Positions 8,542-16,022 of a stretch of DNA of 33,945 nucleotides are shown here, in pieces. This DNA comes from Melioribacteraceae bacterium (GTDB lineage: Bacteria > Bacteroidota > Ignavibacteria > Ignavibacteriales > Melioribacteraceae), in the NCBI GenBank assembly GCA_024103215.1, contig JAGFIY010000065.1:1-33945 (forward strand), given 5' to 3'. A program made the translations under genes and the position numbers. The notes under the pieces are model-generated. The model searched no databases and was not told where the DNA came from. It worked only from the letters and a program-made list of their open reading frames with translations. Every line of letters starts with the position of its first letter. The stretch's first letter is position 1.

Positions 8542-9001
8542 TTTGTACTCCTTTTGTATTGAATAATTGATTTATTTTGTTTTCTCTAAAGTCGAATATT
8601 GATTTCAAATTTTTTCTAACATAGATGTTGTTAATTAGGACCCCGATTGGACCGCCATACAATTTATAGTCAATATTATCGGTGATCTTTGTTTTATCCC
8701 CTTCAGTTTCAAATAAGTGTGTATGATGCCAATATTTATAGGGACCGTTCTTCTGAACATCAACAAACTTATAAGGCGGATCATAATCGGTAATAATCGT
8801 TTTCCACTTCAAAGGAACACTGAAAAGGTTAATTCTATAATCAAACTCTGCGTCTTTTTTCATTATAAGAGGTCTTGGAGTAAGAATCTCAAATTTCATC
8901 CAATCCGGAGTAATTACGCCGAGGTTTTCGGGGTTTTCGAAAAACTCGAAAACCTCATTTAAGTTTGCATCAACAATTTGTTCCATGAAGATGTTAAACA
9001 T
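8528..9001 (-). CDS. SRPBCC-fold (START/polyketide-cyclase-like) ligand-binding protein
   Basis: 157 residues with no signal peptide. The order MFNIFMEQIVDANLNEVFEFF, NPENLGVITPDWMKFEI, FDYRINLFSVPLKWKTIITDYDPP, WHHTHLFETEGDKTKITDNIDYKL matches the SRPBCC superfamily (helix-grip fold with a hydrophobic cavity). Relatives bind or act on hydrophobic ligands; a carotenoid or precursor is a plausible but untested ligand here. It lies 5 bp after the DUF4397 stop and overlaps the fasciclin start, so it is firmly within the operon. M6 is an alternative start. No catalytic residues are obvious. Confidence 0.82.
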   Translation of the reverse strand: MFNIFMEQIVDANLNEVFEFFENPENLGVITPDWMKFEILTPRPLIMKKDAEFDYRINLFSVPLKWKTIITDYDPPYKFVDVQKNGPYKYWHHTHLFETEGDKTKITDNIDYKLYGGPIGVLINNIYVRKNLKSIFDFRENKINQLFNTKGVQNDTI

Positions 9002-9006
9002 TGTTT

Positions 9007-10329
9007 TTATAATCCTAGTACTTCGTTGTTGATAATAATTTGAGCACCTAAAGCTTGATCTCCTGTACCATTGACAAAGCCTTTTGCAAAAACTGTGTAG
9101 ATATCTTGATTTTCAAGCATAACACCAGGGAGTTCAAGTACAACTGTTTCCGTTCCGGCAAGTCTTACCTGAAGATCATATGTTCCTGCATCAAACGGTG
9201 TAAACTCCGAGTAACTCTTGAAGGAAACATTTCCGAACAATACCATTCCGTTCGTCAATGTGATATCGACAGCCGGGGCATCAGGAGACAAGTGAATAAA
9301 TCTTAAATGTGCTTTTCCGCTAGCAGGCATTGCAAGATTATCTTCTAAAATTAAAGGTTCAATGCTGGAAACATTGTTAACTGCAAATACTGAGTAATCT
9401 TTGTAAGCATCGAACAAAATATCACCTTCGATTGCAGTAGTTGATGTTCCAGAAACATTAACTTTTATATTTTGAGTACCAGCATTTATGTTTAAATATC
9501 CTGTGTTGTTCGGAAAAGTCAATCCGGTTCCAACAACAGCATCATTTAGAAGTAGGTCGACTGCCGGGGCATTAGGACTTGCGTGGACTACTTTAACATT
9601 CGCGGTTGCTACTTCAAGATCAACAAATGATATACCCTGATTATTATCAACGTATGTTCTTACGTTAAATGGATAGGAATCATCACCGCTTAGTGTTCCT
9701 TGCGCCATAACCGTGTATATTCTTCCGGACATTAAAGGAGCATTGCCGAGAATCACAACTTCAGCGTTAGATCCCGCAGGTGTTACTGCCAAGTTATATG
9801 TTCCTTCAGGAACTTCGATATAATCTGCGATAGTTTTGAATTCTGCATTTCCGAACAATGTTGATCCCATACCGTTATTAACTTTAATATCGACTGCAGG
9901 AGCATCTGGTGCAGCATGTATAAAACGAACCTTTGCACTGCCGGAACTTATTCTGTCATCTTCTGAAATTATTGCTTCGATTGAAGTAAGATTATTAACC
10001 GCATATATAGTTAGCTCTTGATTTGCAATAATAGTAACTGTTGCAGAAATTACCGGTGTTGTGGTTCCGGCTGCAGAAACAATAATATTCTTTTCACCCT
10101 CTTCCAGTTCAGCGTAACCTGAACTTTCGCCGTAGCTTAAATTGCTGATTACCTGTGCATCATTTACCCATACATCCACGGCGGGCGCATCATAACTAGC
10201 ATGAATAACTCTCACTTGAGCTTTACCCAATTCACGGACTGGTGTATTTATTGTATCGTTATCATCAGCACAGCTGATAAAAAATGCTGCACTTAGAAAA
10301 ACAAGAATAAATTTTCTTAGTAGTTTCAT
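9007..10329 (-). CDS. DUF4397 repeat lipoprotein, first gene of the carotenoid operon
   Basis: 440 residues. A lipoprotein signal ends at the lipobox FISC (Cys20). Four related repeats follow, each opening with an (I/V)H-(A/L)-S/A-x-(D/N)APAVD core (VIHASYDAPAVD, FIHAAPDAPAVD, VVHASPNAPAVD, FIHLSPDAPAVD). They alternate in type: repeats 1 and 3 share YAVNN/FAVNN and a following EDD/EDN, while 2 and 4 share LFGN...F, EGTYNL/AGTYDL and IYTV(M/F)A. So it is a two-unit DUF4397 module duplicated once. It is probably an envelope protein of beta-sandwich type with unknown ligand. The start lies about 48 nt downstream of the predicted CarH-controlled start site and has an AAAGGA ribosome binding site. 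Confidence 0.88.
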   Translation of the reverse strand: MKLLRKFILVFLSAAFFISCADDNDTINTPVRELGKAQVRVIHASYDAPAVDVWVNDAQVISNLSYGESSGYAELEEGEKNIIVSAAGTTTPVISATVTIIANQELTIYAVNNLTSIEAIISEDDRISSGSAKVRFIHAAPDAPAVDIKVNNGMGSTLFGNAEFKTIADYIEVPEGTYNLAVTPAGSNAEVVILGNAPLMSGRIYTVMAQGTLSGDDSYPFNVRTYVDNNQGISFVDLEVATANVKVVHASPNAPAVDLLLNDAVVGTGLTFPNNTGYLNINAGTQNIKVNVSGTSTTAIEGDILFDAYKDYSVFAVNNVSSIEPLILEDNLAMPASGKAHLRFIHLSPDAPAVDITLTNGMVLFGNVSFKSYSEFTPFDAGTYDLQVRLAGTETVVLELPGVMLENQDIYTVFAKGFVNGTGDQALGAQIIINNEVLGL

Positions 10330-10361
10330 TTTGGATCCTTTCGTATATGTTTTTGAATTTG

Positions 10362-10412
10362 TGTCGAATTAATGTCTAGATCAAATATAGCTTATTGTCT
10401 AATGTTTGTCAA
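10362..10412 (-). promoter_or_regulatory. Predicted CarH-controlled promoter of the carotenoid operon with 11-bp-spaced half-sites
   Basis: On the minus strand TTGACA (10412-10407) is followed after 17 bp by TATATTTG (10389-10382), fitting both a sigma70-type promoter and the Bacteroidota TAnnTTTG form. The half-site TGACA in the -35 recurs as AGACA 11 bp on (10400-10396). A further pair, AGACA (10377-10373) and CGACA (10366-10362), also 11 bp apart, lies around and after the expected start site near 10377. Thermus CarH is known to bind 11-bp direct repeats overlapping a -35 element, so this arrangement suits repression in the dark. Binding is inferred. Confidence 0.72.
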
Positions 10413-10472
10413 GTCTTTTTGGATAATATTTTACCAATCGTCTTAAAACGTCTATTATTATGATCATATTGC

Positions 10473-10503
10473 TTGACAACAACTAGACAATTGCTTACAT
10501 TTG
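10473..10503 (+). promoter_or_regulatory. Predicted carH promoter with 11-bp direct-repeat operator (autoregulation)
   Basis: TTGACA (10473-10478), a 17-bp spacer and TACATTTG (10496-10503) form a promoter directed at carH. TGACA and AGACA are again 11 bp apart (10474-10478 and 10485-10489). CTTGACAA and TAGACAAT are identical in this promoter and in the opposite-strand crt promoter, so the two are mirror-image copies about 60 bp apart. The expected start site falls at or next to the ATG at 10508, which predicts a leaderless mRNA. Autorepression by CarH is the likely consequence. Confidence 0.72.
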
Positions 10504-10507
10504 AAAC

Positions 10508-11440
10508 ATGGAAAATGATTATAAATATCCGATAAAAGCTGTCTCTGAAATAACGGGACTTACCGTTCACGCAATTAGGGCATGGGAAAAAAGGTACAAT
10601 GCCGTTGAACCTGCGCGGACAGATACGAACAGAAGACTTTATTCCTCAAGAGATCTTGAGAAATTAACTCTTTTGAAAAAAGCGACTGAATACGGTCATA
10701 GTATAAGCGGAATAGCGTCACTTTCCGTAGAAGAATTAATGAAGCTTCTCGGAAAGAATCATGCTTTTGATGAAAAAGCCGGTTCGGTGAAACCTCAAAC
10801 AACATCAAACGGTGAGACAAAAATTCAGCGGTTTGTCGAAGCAATGAATAATTACGACGGGAAGAGATTGGAAGAACTTCTCCATCACGCCTCGGTTGAA
10901 TACAGCAGAACCAAACTTTTGGAAAATTTGATCACACCACTAATAATTACAATAGGTGATATGTGGCATAAAGGAGAGATAAGAGTTTCACATGAACATT
11001 TTGCATCTTCAATAATCAGAAAATTTTTGTTGAACCTTCTTGAAACACAAAGCATTCCGGAAACCGCACCTAATATTGTAATATGCACACCAAAAGGACA
11101 GACACATGAATTAGGTGCGCTTGTGGTTGCAAATTTTGCCGCTAACGAGGGATGGAAAGTAACATACCTCGGAGCCGATCTCCCGATGGAAGATGTGGTT
11201 TCGGCAGCCGAGGAAACAAAAAGCCGCGTGATCTGTTTTTCGATTGTCTATCCTTCCGATGATATTTTCTTAATTAAGGAATTTGAAAGACTTGATCATA
11301 TTTGTCCGCCGGATATCACAATAATTGCTGGTGGCGCAAGTGTAGGAGGTTATAAAGAAATTCTGAAAAAGGTAGGCGCTATAATTATTGAAGATAATTC
11401 GGGACTTTCGGATAAGTTCAAATTACTCAGAAAATTCTAA
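10508..11440 (+). CDS. carH: CarH/LitR-type B12-dependent light-sensing MerR repressor
   Basis: 310 residues in three parts. A MerR winged-helix DNA-binding domain (YPIKAVSEITGLTVHAIRAW, then RRLYSSRDL; residues 7-75) is followed by a helical B12-binding cap (about 105-185) and a cobalamin-binding Rossmann domain (about 188-310). The cap carries W153-x9-E163-H164, the Wx9EH motif that senses the adenosyl group in CarH photoreceptors. The lower axial histidine is H200 in GQTHELG; the family form is (E/D)xHxxG, and here the first acidic residue is Gln198. GG275-276 is the expected nucleotide-tail glycine pair. In known CarH proteins AdoCbl-bound tetramers repress carotenoid genes in the dark and light breaks them up. 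It is divergent from the crt operon with matching operators at both promoters. Confidence 0.92.
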   Translation: MENDYKYPIKAVSEITGLTVHAIRAWEKRYNAVEPARTDTNRRLYSSRDLEKLTLLKKATEYGHSISGIASLSVEELMKLLGKNHAFDEKAGSVKPQTTSNGETKIQRFVEAMNNYDGKRLEELLHHASVEYSRTKLLENLITPLIITIGDMWHKGEIRVSHEHFASSIIRKFLLNLLETQSIPETAPNIVICTPKGQTHELGALVVANFAANEGWKVTYLGADLPMEDVVSAAEETKSRVICFSIVYPSDDIFLIKEFERLDHICPPDITIIAGGASVGGYKEILKKVGAIIIEDNSGLSDKFKLLRKF

Positions 11441-12280
11441 TTATAAATTGAGAAGAACAATTGCGGCAATGCCTGTCAGCAGAGCCGCGGTTGAATAAAC
11501 ATTCCAAGTTTCCTTCCAAAAAATTCTTACAACAGTTGCAGTAACAATTATTATAGCCATATTTACAACGGGATAAACATATACGGCGCTGAACTTATCC
11601 AATGCGTTGATAAGGAAATGTGAACTTAATATGTTAGGTATTCCCATAATAATTCCAAGAGCCGCACTTTTCTTATGAAATCTGATTCGTCTTAAGATCA
11701 TCACCATGAATGAAATAACAAAAGCCGAAGTAAATATTGTAAACAGAAAAAATGCTTTTTGCGATGGATGAAAATTTGCTTGAAAAATTTTCATGTAAAA
11801 GTCCGCTAAACCAATACCGAGCAAGACGGCAATTAAGAACAAGAATTTTTTTAATCCATCGACATCTTTGTTGTTTCTTTGTACAGAAAGATAAAACAGA
11901 TATATAGTGATTGCTGTTACAAGAAGTCCAAACGATTGAAATAATGAAGGCAGTTCCAAATAAATTAACATTGAGAGAATAACAGGAACAAAAACAGAAA
12001 GTCTCGAACTTAAAGTTGAAATCGCTCCACCGCTGTAAGTGACGGATTTTGAAAAAGCAAAGATGGAAGCGACAAATAAAACCCCGGCGGACATTCCGAT
12101 TAAAGCTAAATCCATTGAAAAAGGAACCGGCTCCTGCGCATAGAATATCAATCCCAAAACGGATGCGGCAAAATAATTGCCGGTAATAAGCGGCATCGAG
12201 TCCCAGTTTTTTACACTGTTAATTTTTAATATAACTGCAATGCTTGAAGAACATATAATAGTGAGAATTAAATCAATCAT
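11441..12280 (-). CDS. DMT-superfamily (EamA-like) membrane transporter
   Basis: 279 residues, nearly all hydrophobic, with about ten predicted membrane segments in two halves, as in EamA/DMT permeases. Features include an N-terminal ILKINSVKNW segment, a YSGGAISTLSSRLSVFVPVILSM stretch near the fourth span and the terminal AAIVLLNL. The substrate cannot be inferred. It begins 5 bp after the photolyase stop, so the two are probably cotranscribed. Its stop codon abuts the carH stop with no bases between them, leaving no room for a conventional terminator between the convergent genes. Confidence 0.8.
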   Translation of the reverse strand: MIDLILTIICSSSIAVILKINSVKNWDSMPLITGNYFAASVLGLIFYAQEPVPFSMDLALIGMSAGVLFVASIFAFSKSVTYSGGAISTLSSRLSVFVPVILSMLIYLELPSLFQSFGLLVTAITIYLFYLSVQRNNKDVDGLKKFLFLIAVLLGIGLADFYMKIFQANFHPSQKAFFLFTIFTSAFVISFMVMILRRIRFHKKSAALGIIMGIPNILSSHFLINALDKFSAVYVYPVVNMAIIIVTATVVRIFWKETWNVYSTAALLTGIAAIVLLNL

Positions 12281-12285
12281 CGGAA

Positions 12286-13626
12286 TTAATCTTGATCAAA
12301 TTTTTTAATGTATTTCGCAACATCGAACTTGCGTTTGCAGCCGTTGTAATTCATATATCTAATTTTACCGAAAATGGGTCGTTCAGCCCACGCTCTGTCA
12401 TGTACTCCGCCGATTGACCAAGCAATCCCTGTATATCCGTTCGGATCACGACCGTCAAGTTCGTATTTATCGTTAAGCTTAATAGCTGTTTCCATTGCTT
12501 CTTCGGGGGAATTTGACCATTCCAAAATTTTCTTTCCCCAGTACATTCGCATATAACCGTGCATCTTACCCGTTGTTATCATTTCGGTTTGTGCTGCATT
12601 CCACAGATTGTCGTGTGTTTCTGCGTTTTCAAATTGTTTAAAAGAATATAAATATTCTCGCTTATCCGCTCTGTGGTCATACAATGTTTTTTTTGCCCAA
12701 TCATGAAATCCTTCGAAAGAATCGTATTTGTTATTATAGAAACAAAAATTATCTGCAAGCTCTCTTCGAATTATTAACTCTTCGAGAAAAGCTTTTCTGT
12801 TTTCATTATTAATTCCTAAGCGACTTATAACCAAAGCAATCCGCTGAGCGGAGATTTGCCCGAAGTGAAGGAATGGAGAAAGATTTGATAATGCATCATT
12901 ATTGGGATCATTTCTATTTGACGCATACTTTACAATTTTATTGTTGATAAAAGTTTCAAGCATTTTGTGGGCGGACGTCTCCCCCGGCGTTATCCAATCG
13001 ACGACACCAACCGAATAGTTAACTTTTAATGATCTATAAATTTTATCCCAATCACAGCTCGGAAAGTTTTTGGTTTTTTCCATCTTTTCAATTATCGGAA
13101 ATTCATCTAGAAATTCGGGAAGCAGTTTTGTGATTTTAGGACGAATAGTATAAGCAGCAAACTCAAGTTTGTTTGAAGCAGTCCAGACAGGAACTATATT
13201 GTGTGCATCAACTTCATAAAAACTGCATGTTATGTTTTTCTTTATTTCTTCTTTCCAAGTTCTTGTGATTTTTAAAGGATTCATATCAGTAAAAAGGAAG
13301 GCACAATTATTTTTATTAACAAAATCGGAAATACTTTTGCCGGGATCACCTTGAAGAAGGATGAAAGGAATATTGTATTGTGTTAAGTTTTTCTCGACTT
13401 CCTTAAGACCGTTTAGCAAAAAATCATATTGTCTTATTCCTGCCTCAAGAAAATCTGTAACAAGATTAAAAATTACAACAAGGTTATAACCTTTTGAAAT
13501 CGCAAACTTCTGTGCAGCAATTAATGCCCAGTTATCGTTTGTGCGCTGATCTCGCTGCATCCAATAAATTACGGGTCCAACACCTTCAGTGCCGTCTTTT
13601 ATTTTTCTGATTCTTTTTTTATTCAT
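12286..13626 (-). CDS. phrB: Class II CPD photolyase
   Basis: 446 residues. The N-terminus VIYWMQRDQRTNDNWAL is the class II photolyase signature (YWMxRDQRxxDNWAL). Further matches are VDAHNIVPVWTASNKLEFAA, HGYMRMYWGKKILEW, LNDKYELDGRDPNGYTGIAWSIGG and AERPIFGKIRYMNYNGCKRKFDV. It is not of class I or DASH type. The enzyme uses FADH- and blue/near-UV light to reverse cyclobutane pyrimidine dimers. Its position beside the CarH and carotenoid genes fits a light-damage response, but I see no CarH-type half-site pair in the 107 bp upstream, so its regulation may be separate. It is divergent from the S46 peptidase gene and followed by a DMT permease. Confidence 0.94.
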   Translation of the reverse strand: MNKKRIRKIKDGTEGVGPVIYWMQRDQRTNDNWALIAAQKFAISKGYNLVVIFNLVTDFLEAGIRQYDFLLNGLKEVEKNLTQYNIPFILLQGDPGKSISDFVNKNNCAFLFTDMNPLKITRTWKEEIKKNITCSFYEVDAHNIVPVWTASNKLEFAAYTIRPKITKLLPEFLDEFPIIEKMEKTKNFPSCDWDKIYRSLKVNYSVGVVDWITPGETSAHKMLETFINNKIVKYASNRNDPNNDALSNLSPFLHFGQISAQRIALVISRLGINNENRKAFLEELIIRRELADNFCFYNNKYDSFEGFHDWAKKTLYDHRADKREYLYSFKQFENAETHDNLWNAAQTEMITTGKMHGYMRMYWGKKILEWSNSPEEAMETAIKLNDKYELDGRDPNGYTGIAWSIGGVHDRAWAERPIFGKIRYMNYNGCKRKFDVAKYIKKFDQD

Positions 13627-13733
13627 ATTCTCAAAACATAATTAAAAACCGAATTCCGGCAAAGAAATTGGAAAACAAATGTCGAGTTTGGTAACTTAAA
13701 AAAAGCATTTATTCAACATTTATAGGTCATCCG

Positions 13734-15899
13734 ATGAAAAAAGCAAAATTATTATTTCTATTTATTATCCTTACAATTTCTTTGGGGATGATTTCCAGCG
13801 CTCCCGAAGAAGGGATGTATCCGCTGAGCGAAATTGAAAACATTGATTTAGTCGAAGCCGGTTTAAAAATCGATCCAAAAGAAATTTATAATCCGGAAGG
13901 AGTTAGTCTAATCGATGCGTTGGTTAAAATCAACGGGTGTACGGGTTCGTTTGTTTCCGGGGACGGACTTGTTATTACAAACCATCATTGTGCTTTTGGT
14001 GCAATTAGACAAGCAAGCACACCGGAAGAAAATTATTTGGAAAACGGGTTTCTTGCAGAAACTAGAGAAAAAGAAATTCCCGCCTCCGGTTACGTGGTTA
14101 GAATAACCGAATCTTACGAGGATGTGAGCGAACAGATCTTAAACGCAGCTTCCGGCGCGGCAGATCTAGCTGAACGAGCAAAATTGATTGAGAATAAAAT
14201 TAAAGAAATTGAAGCAGAAGCCTCGGATGAAACAAATTCAATCGAGGCAAGAGTTTCGGAAATGTTTATCGGAAAAACGTACATACTTTTTAAATACCGT
14301 TTGATAAGAGATGTACGGCTTGTTTATGCACCACCTAGATCTATAGGTGAGTTCGGCGGAGAGCTTGATAATTGGATTTGGCCCCGCCATACGGGTGATT
14401 TCACTTTTATGCGTGCTTATGTTGCTCCGGATGGAAGTGCAGCAGATTATTCGGAAGAGAATGTTCCGTATTCGCCTAAACGTTTTCTGAAAGTAAATCC
14501 TAACGGGGTTCATGAAGGCGACTTTGTTTTTATACTCGGTTATCCCGGAAGAACATACAGACACAGAACATCCAACTTCTTGGAATATCAGCAGTACTAT
14601 CAACTCCCTTTTATTTCAGACCTTTACGAATGGATGATAAATAAACTTGAAGACATAAGTTCAGAAGACCCGGCAATTGCATTGAAATATGCAAGTCGTA
14701 TTAAAGGTCTTGCAAACACAAAAAAGAATTATCAAGGAAAATTAAAAGGACTTCGCCGCATTGAACTGATTGATAAAAAGAAAGAAGAAGAAAAAATGAT
14801 TCAGCTATTCATCGATTCGGATAGTGATCTGAAGAATAGATACGGAACACTTCTTCAAGAAATTAACGAAGCATACAAACCAAGATTTGAACACGGATAT
14901 TCCAATTTGTGGCTCGGAAGTGTTCTGCGCTTTTCTGCACCAATAAGAATAGCTTCGTCAGTGTTAAGTTTTAAAGAAAATATATCAGAACTTCCGGAAG
15001 AAAATTATGATTCCTTGTTTACCGAACAAGCGTTGCGATTTGAAGGAAGAATGAAAAATGCATTTTCGTCATTGGATCACGCGTTTGATAAACCGCTTCT
15101 AGCGAGAGTGATTAAACAAGCTGTTTTAAATTCGGAGCAATTCAAAATAGATGCACTTAAGCAATTTGAAAGCAACACGGATCTTGATCAAGCAATAGAT
15201 GTGTTTTTAGAAGGAGTGGTTTATCAATCAGACATATTAAATGAAGAAGAGATGATGGAAATGATAAGCGAAGATCCCGAGGATGTGTTGGATATCGATG
15301 ATCCTCTTCTTGATTTTGTTAAATCGCTCAACGAACAATTTGATGCTGCGGATAAAATAATGGAAGACTGGGAAAACAAAATGACAGATCTTCTTGCAAA
15401 ACTTGTAGAAGTTAAACGTGAATGGAAAAAGACATCATTTATTCCCGATGCAAACAGTACACTGCGGCTGACTTACGGACATATATCCGGCTATTCTCCA
15501 GCTGATGCAGTTTACTATAATCCCATTACAACTCTCGATGGTGTGATAGATAAAAATTTATCCGGCGAAAAAGATTATCAAATTCCTCAAAAACTACGCG
15601 AACTTTATGAACAGAAAATGTTCGGCAGATTTTATGATGAAGAAATCGGCGGTCTTCCGACAGGTATTCTTTACAACATGGATACTACCGGAGGCAATTC
15701 GGGAAGCCCGATTCTTGATGCTTACGGAAATTTAATAGGAGTGAATTTCGACCGCGCTTATGAAGCTACAATAAATGATTTTGCCTGGGATCAATCATAC
15801 AGCCGCTCGATAGGAGTTGACATTAGATACGTACTTTGGGTTACTCAGTTTATAGGCGGAGCGGATTATCTTCTTGCAGAAATGGATGTTGATTTATAA
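13734..15899 (+). CDS. S46 family dipeptidyl-peptidase, DPP11-like
   Basis: 721 residues, the usual S46 length, with a signal peptide (KKAKLLFLFIILTISLGMISSA). The catalytic triad is visible: H85 in ITNHHCAFGAI, an aspartate in DNWIWPRHTGDF (D222 most likely), and S656 in TGGNSGSPILD. Residue 674, 18 after the serine in VNFDRAYEA, is Arg. In Porphyromonas gingivalis DPP11 the equivalent Arg673 confers preference for Asp/Glu at P1, while DPP7 has Gly there. The enzyme therefore probably releases dipeptides with penultimate acidic residues in the periplasm, feeding peptide catabolism. The gene stands alone and is closed by a strong terminator. Confidence 0.92.
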   Translation: MKKAKLLFLFIILTISLGMISSAPEEGMYPLSEIENIDLVEAGLKIDPKEIYNPEGVSLIDALVKINGCTGSFVSGDGLVITNHHCAFGAIRQASTPEENYLENGFLAETREKEIPASGYVVRITESYEDVSEQILNAASGAADLAERAKLIENKIKEIEAEASDETNSIEARVSEMFIGKTYILFKYRLIRDVRLVYAPPRSIGEFGGELDNWIWPRHTGDFTFMRAYVAPDGSAADYSEENVPYSPKRFLKVNPNGVHEGDFVFILGYPGRTYRHRTSNFLEYQQYYQLPFISDLYEWMINKLEDISSEDPAIALKYASRIKGLANTKKNYQGKLKGLRRIELIDKKKEEEKMIQLFIDSDSDLKNRYGTLLQEINEAYKPRFEHGYSNLWLGSVLRFSAPIRIASSVLSFKENISELPEENYDSLFTEQALRFEGRMKNAFSSLDHAFDKPLLARVIKQAVLNSEQFKIDALKQFESNTDLDQAIDVFLEGVVYQSDILNEEEMMEMISEDPEDVLDIDDPLLDFVKSLNEQFDAADKIMEDWENKMTDLLAKLVEVKREWKKTSFIPDANSTLRLTYGHISGYSPADAVYYNPITTLDGVIDKNLSGEKDYQIPQKLRELYEQKMFGRFYDEEIGGLPTGILYNMDTTGGNSGSPILDAYGNLIGVNFDRAYEATINDFAWDQSYSRSIGVDIRYVLWVTQFIGGADYLLAEMDVDL

Positions 15900-15940
15900 A
15901 CGCAGATTGTCCAAGGGGAAAATTTAGGATAATCTTAGTG

Positions 15941-15999
15941 GGAGGTTGTCATTAAACAAAATTTTGCGGTCTCTTTGTGAGACAGCCTCCTAATTTTTT
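15941..15999 (+). terminator. Rho-independent terminator after the S46 peptidase
   Basis: GGAGGTTGTC (15941-15950) pairs with GACAGCCTCC (15981-15990) with one G-T style mismatch, and an inner ACAAA/TTTGT stem can extend it. The right arm is followed at once by TAATTTTTTTTT. The T-run is on the plus-strand side only, so it serves the peptidase gene rather than the convergent aroE. Confidence 0.82.
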
Positions 16000-16022
16000 T
16001 TTATCAACTGTTTGAAAAAGAA

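Noticed and set aside
9007-10329. Repeated blocks that could suggest a CRISPR or DNA repeat array
   Set aside because: The repeats are protein-level DUF4397 domains with diverged DNA and no regular spacers.
13627-13733. A CarH-type operator before the photolyase
   Set aside because: A single TCGACA occurs on the photolyase strand, but there is no second half-site 11 bp away and no matching -10 element.
14238-14603. 121-residue open frame on the minus strand
   Set aside because: It is antisense to the S46 peptidase and includes the complement of its conserved DNW...GDF region.
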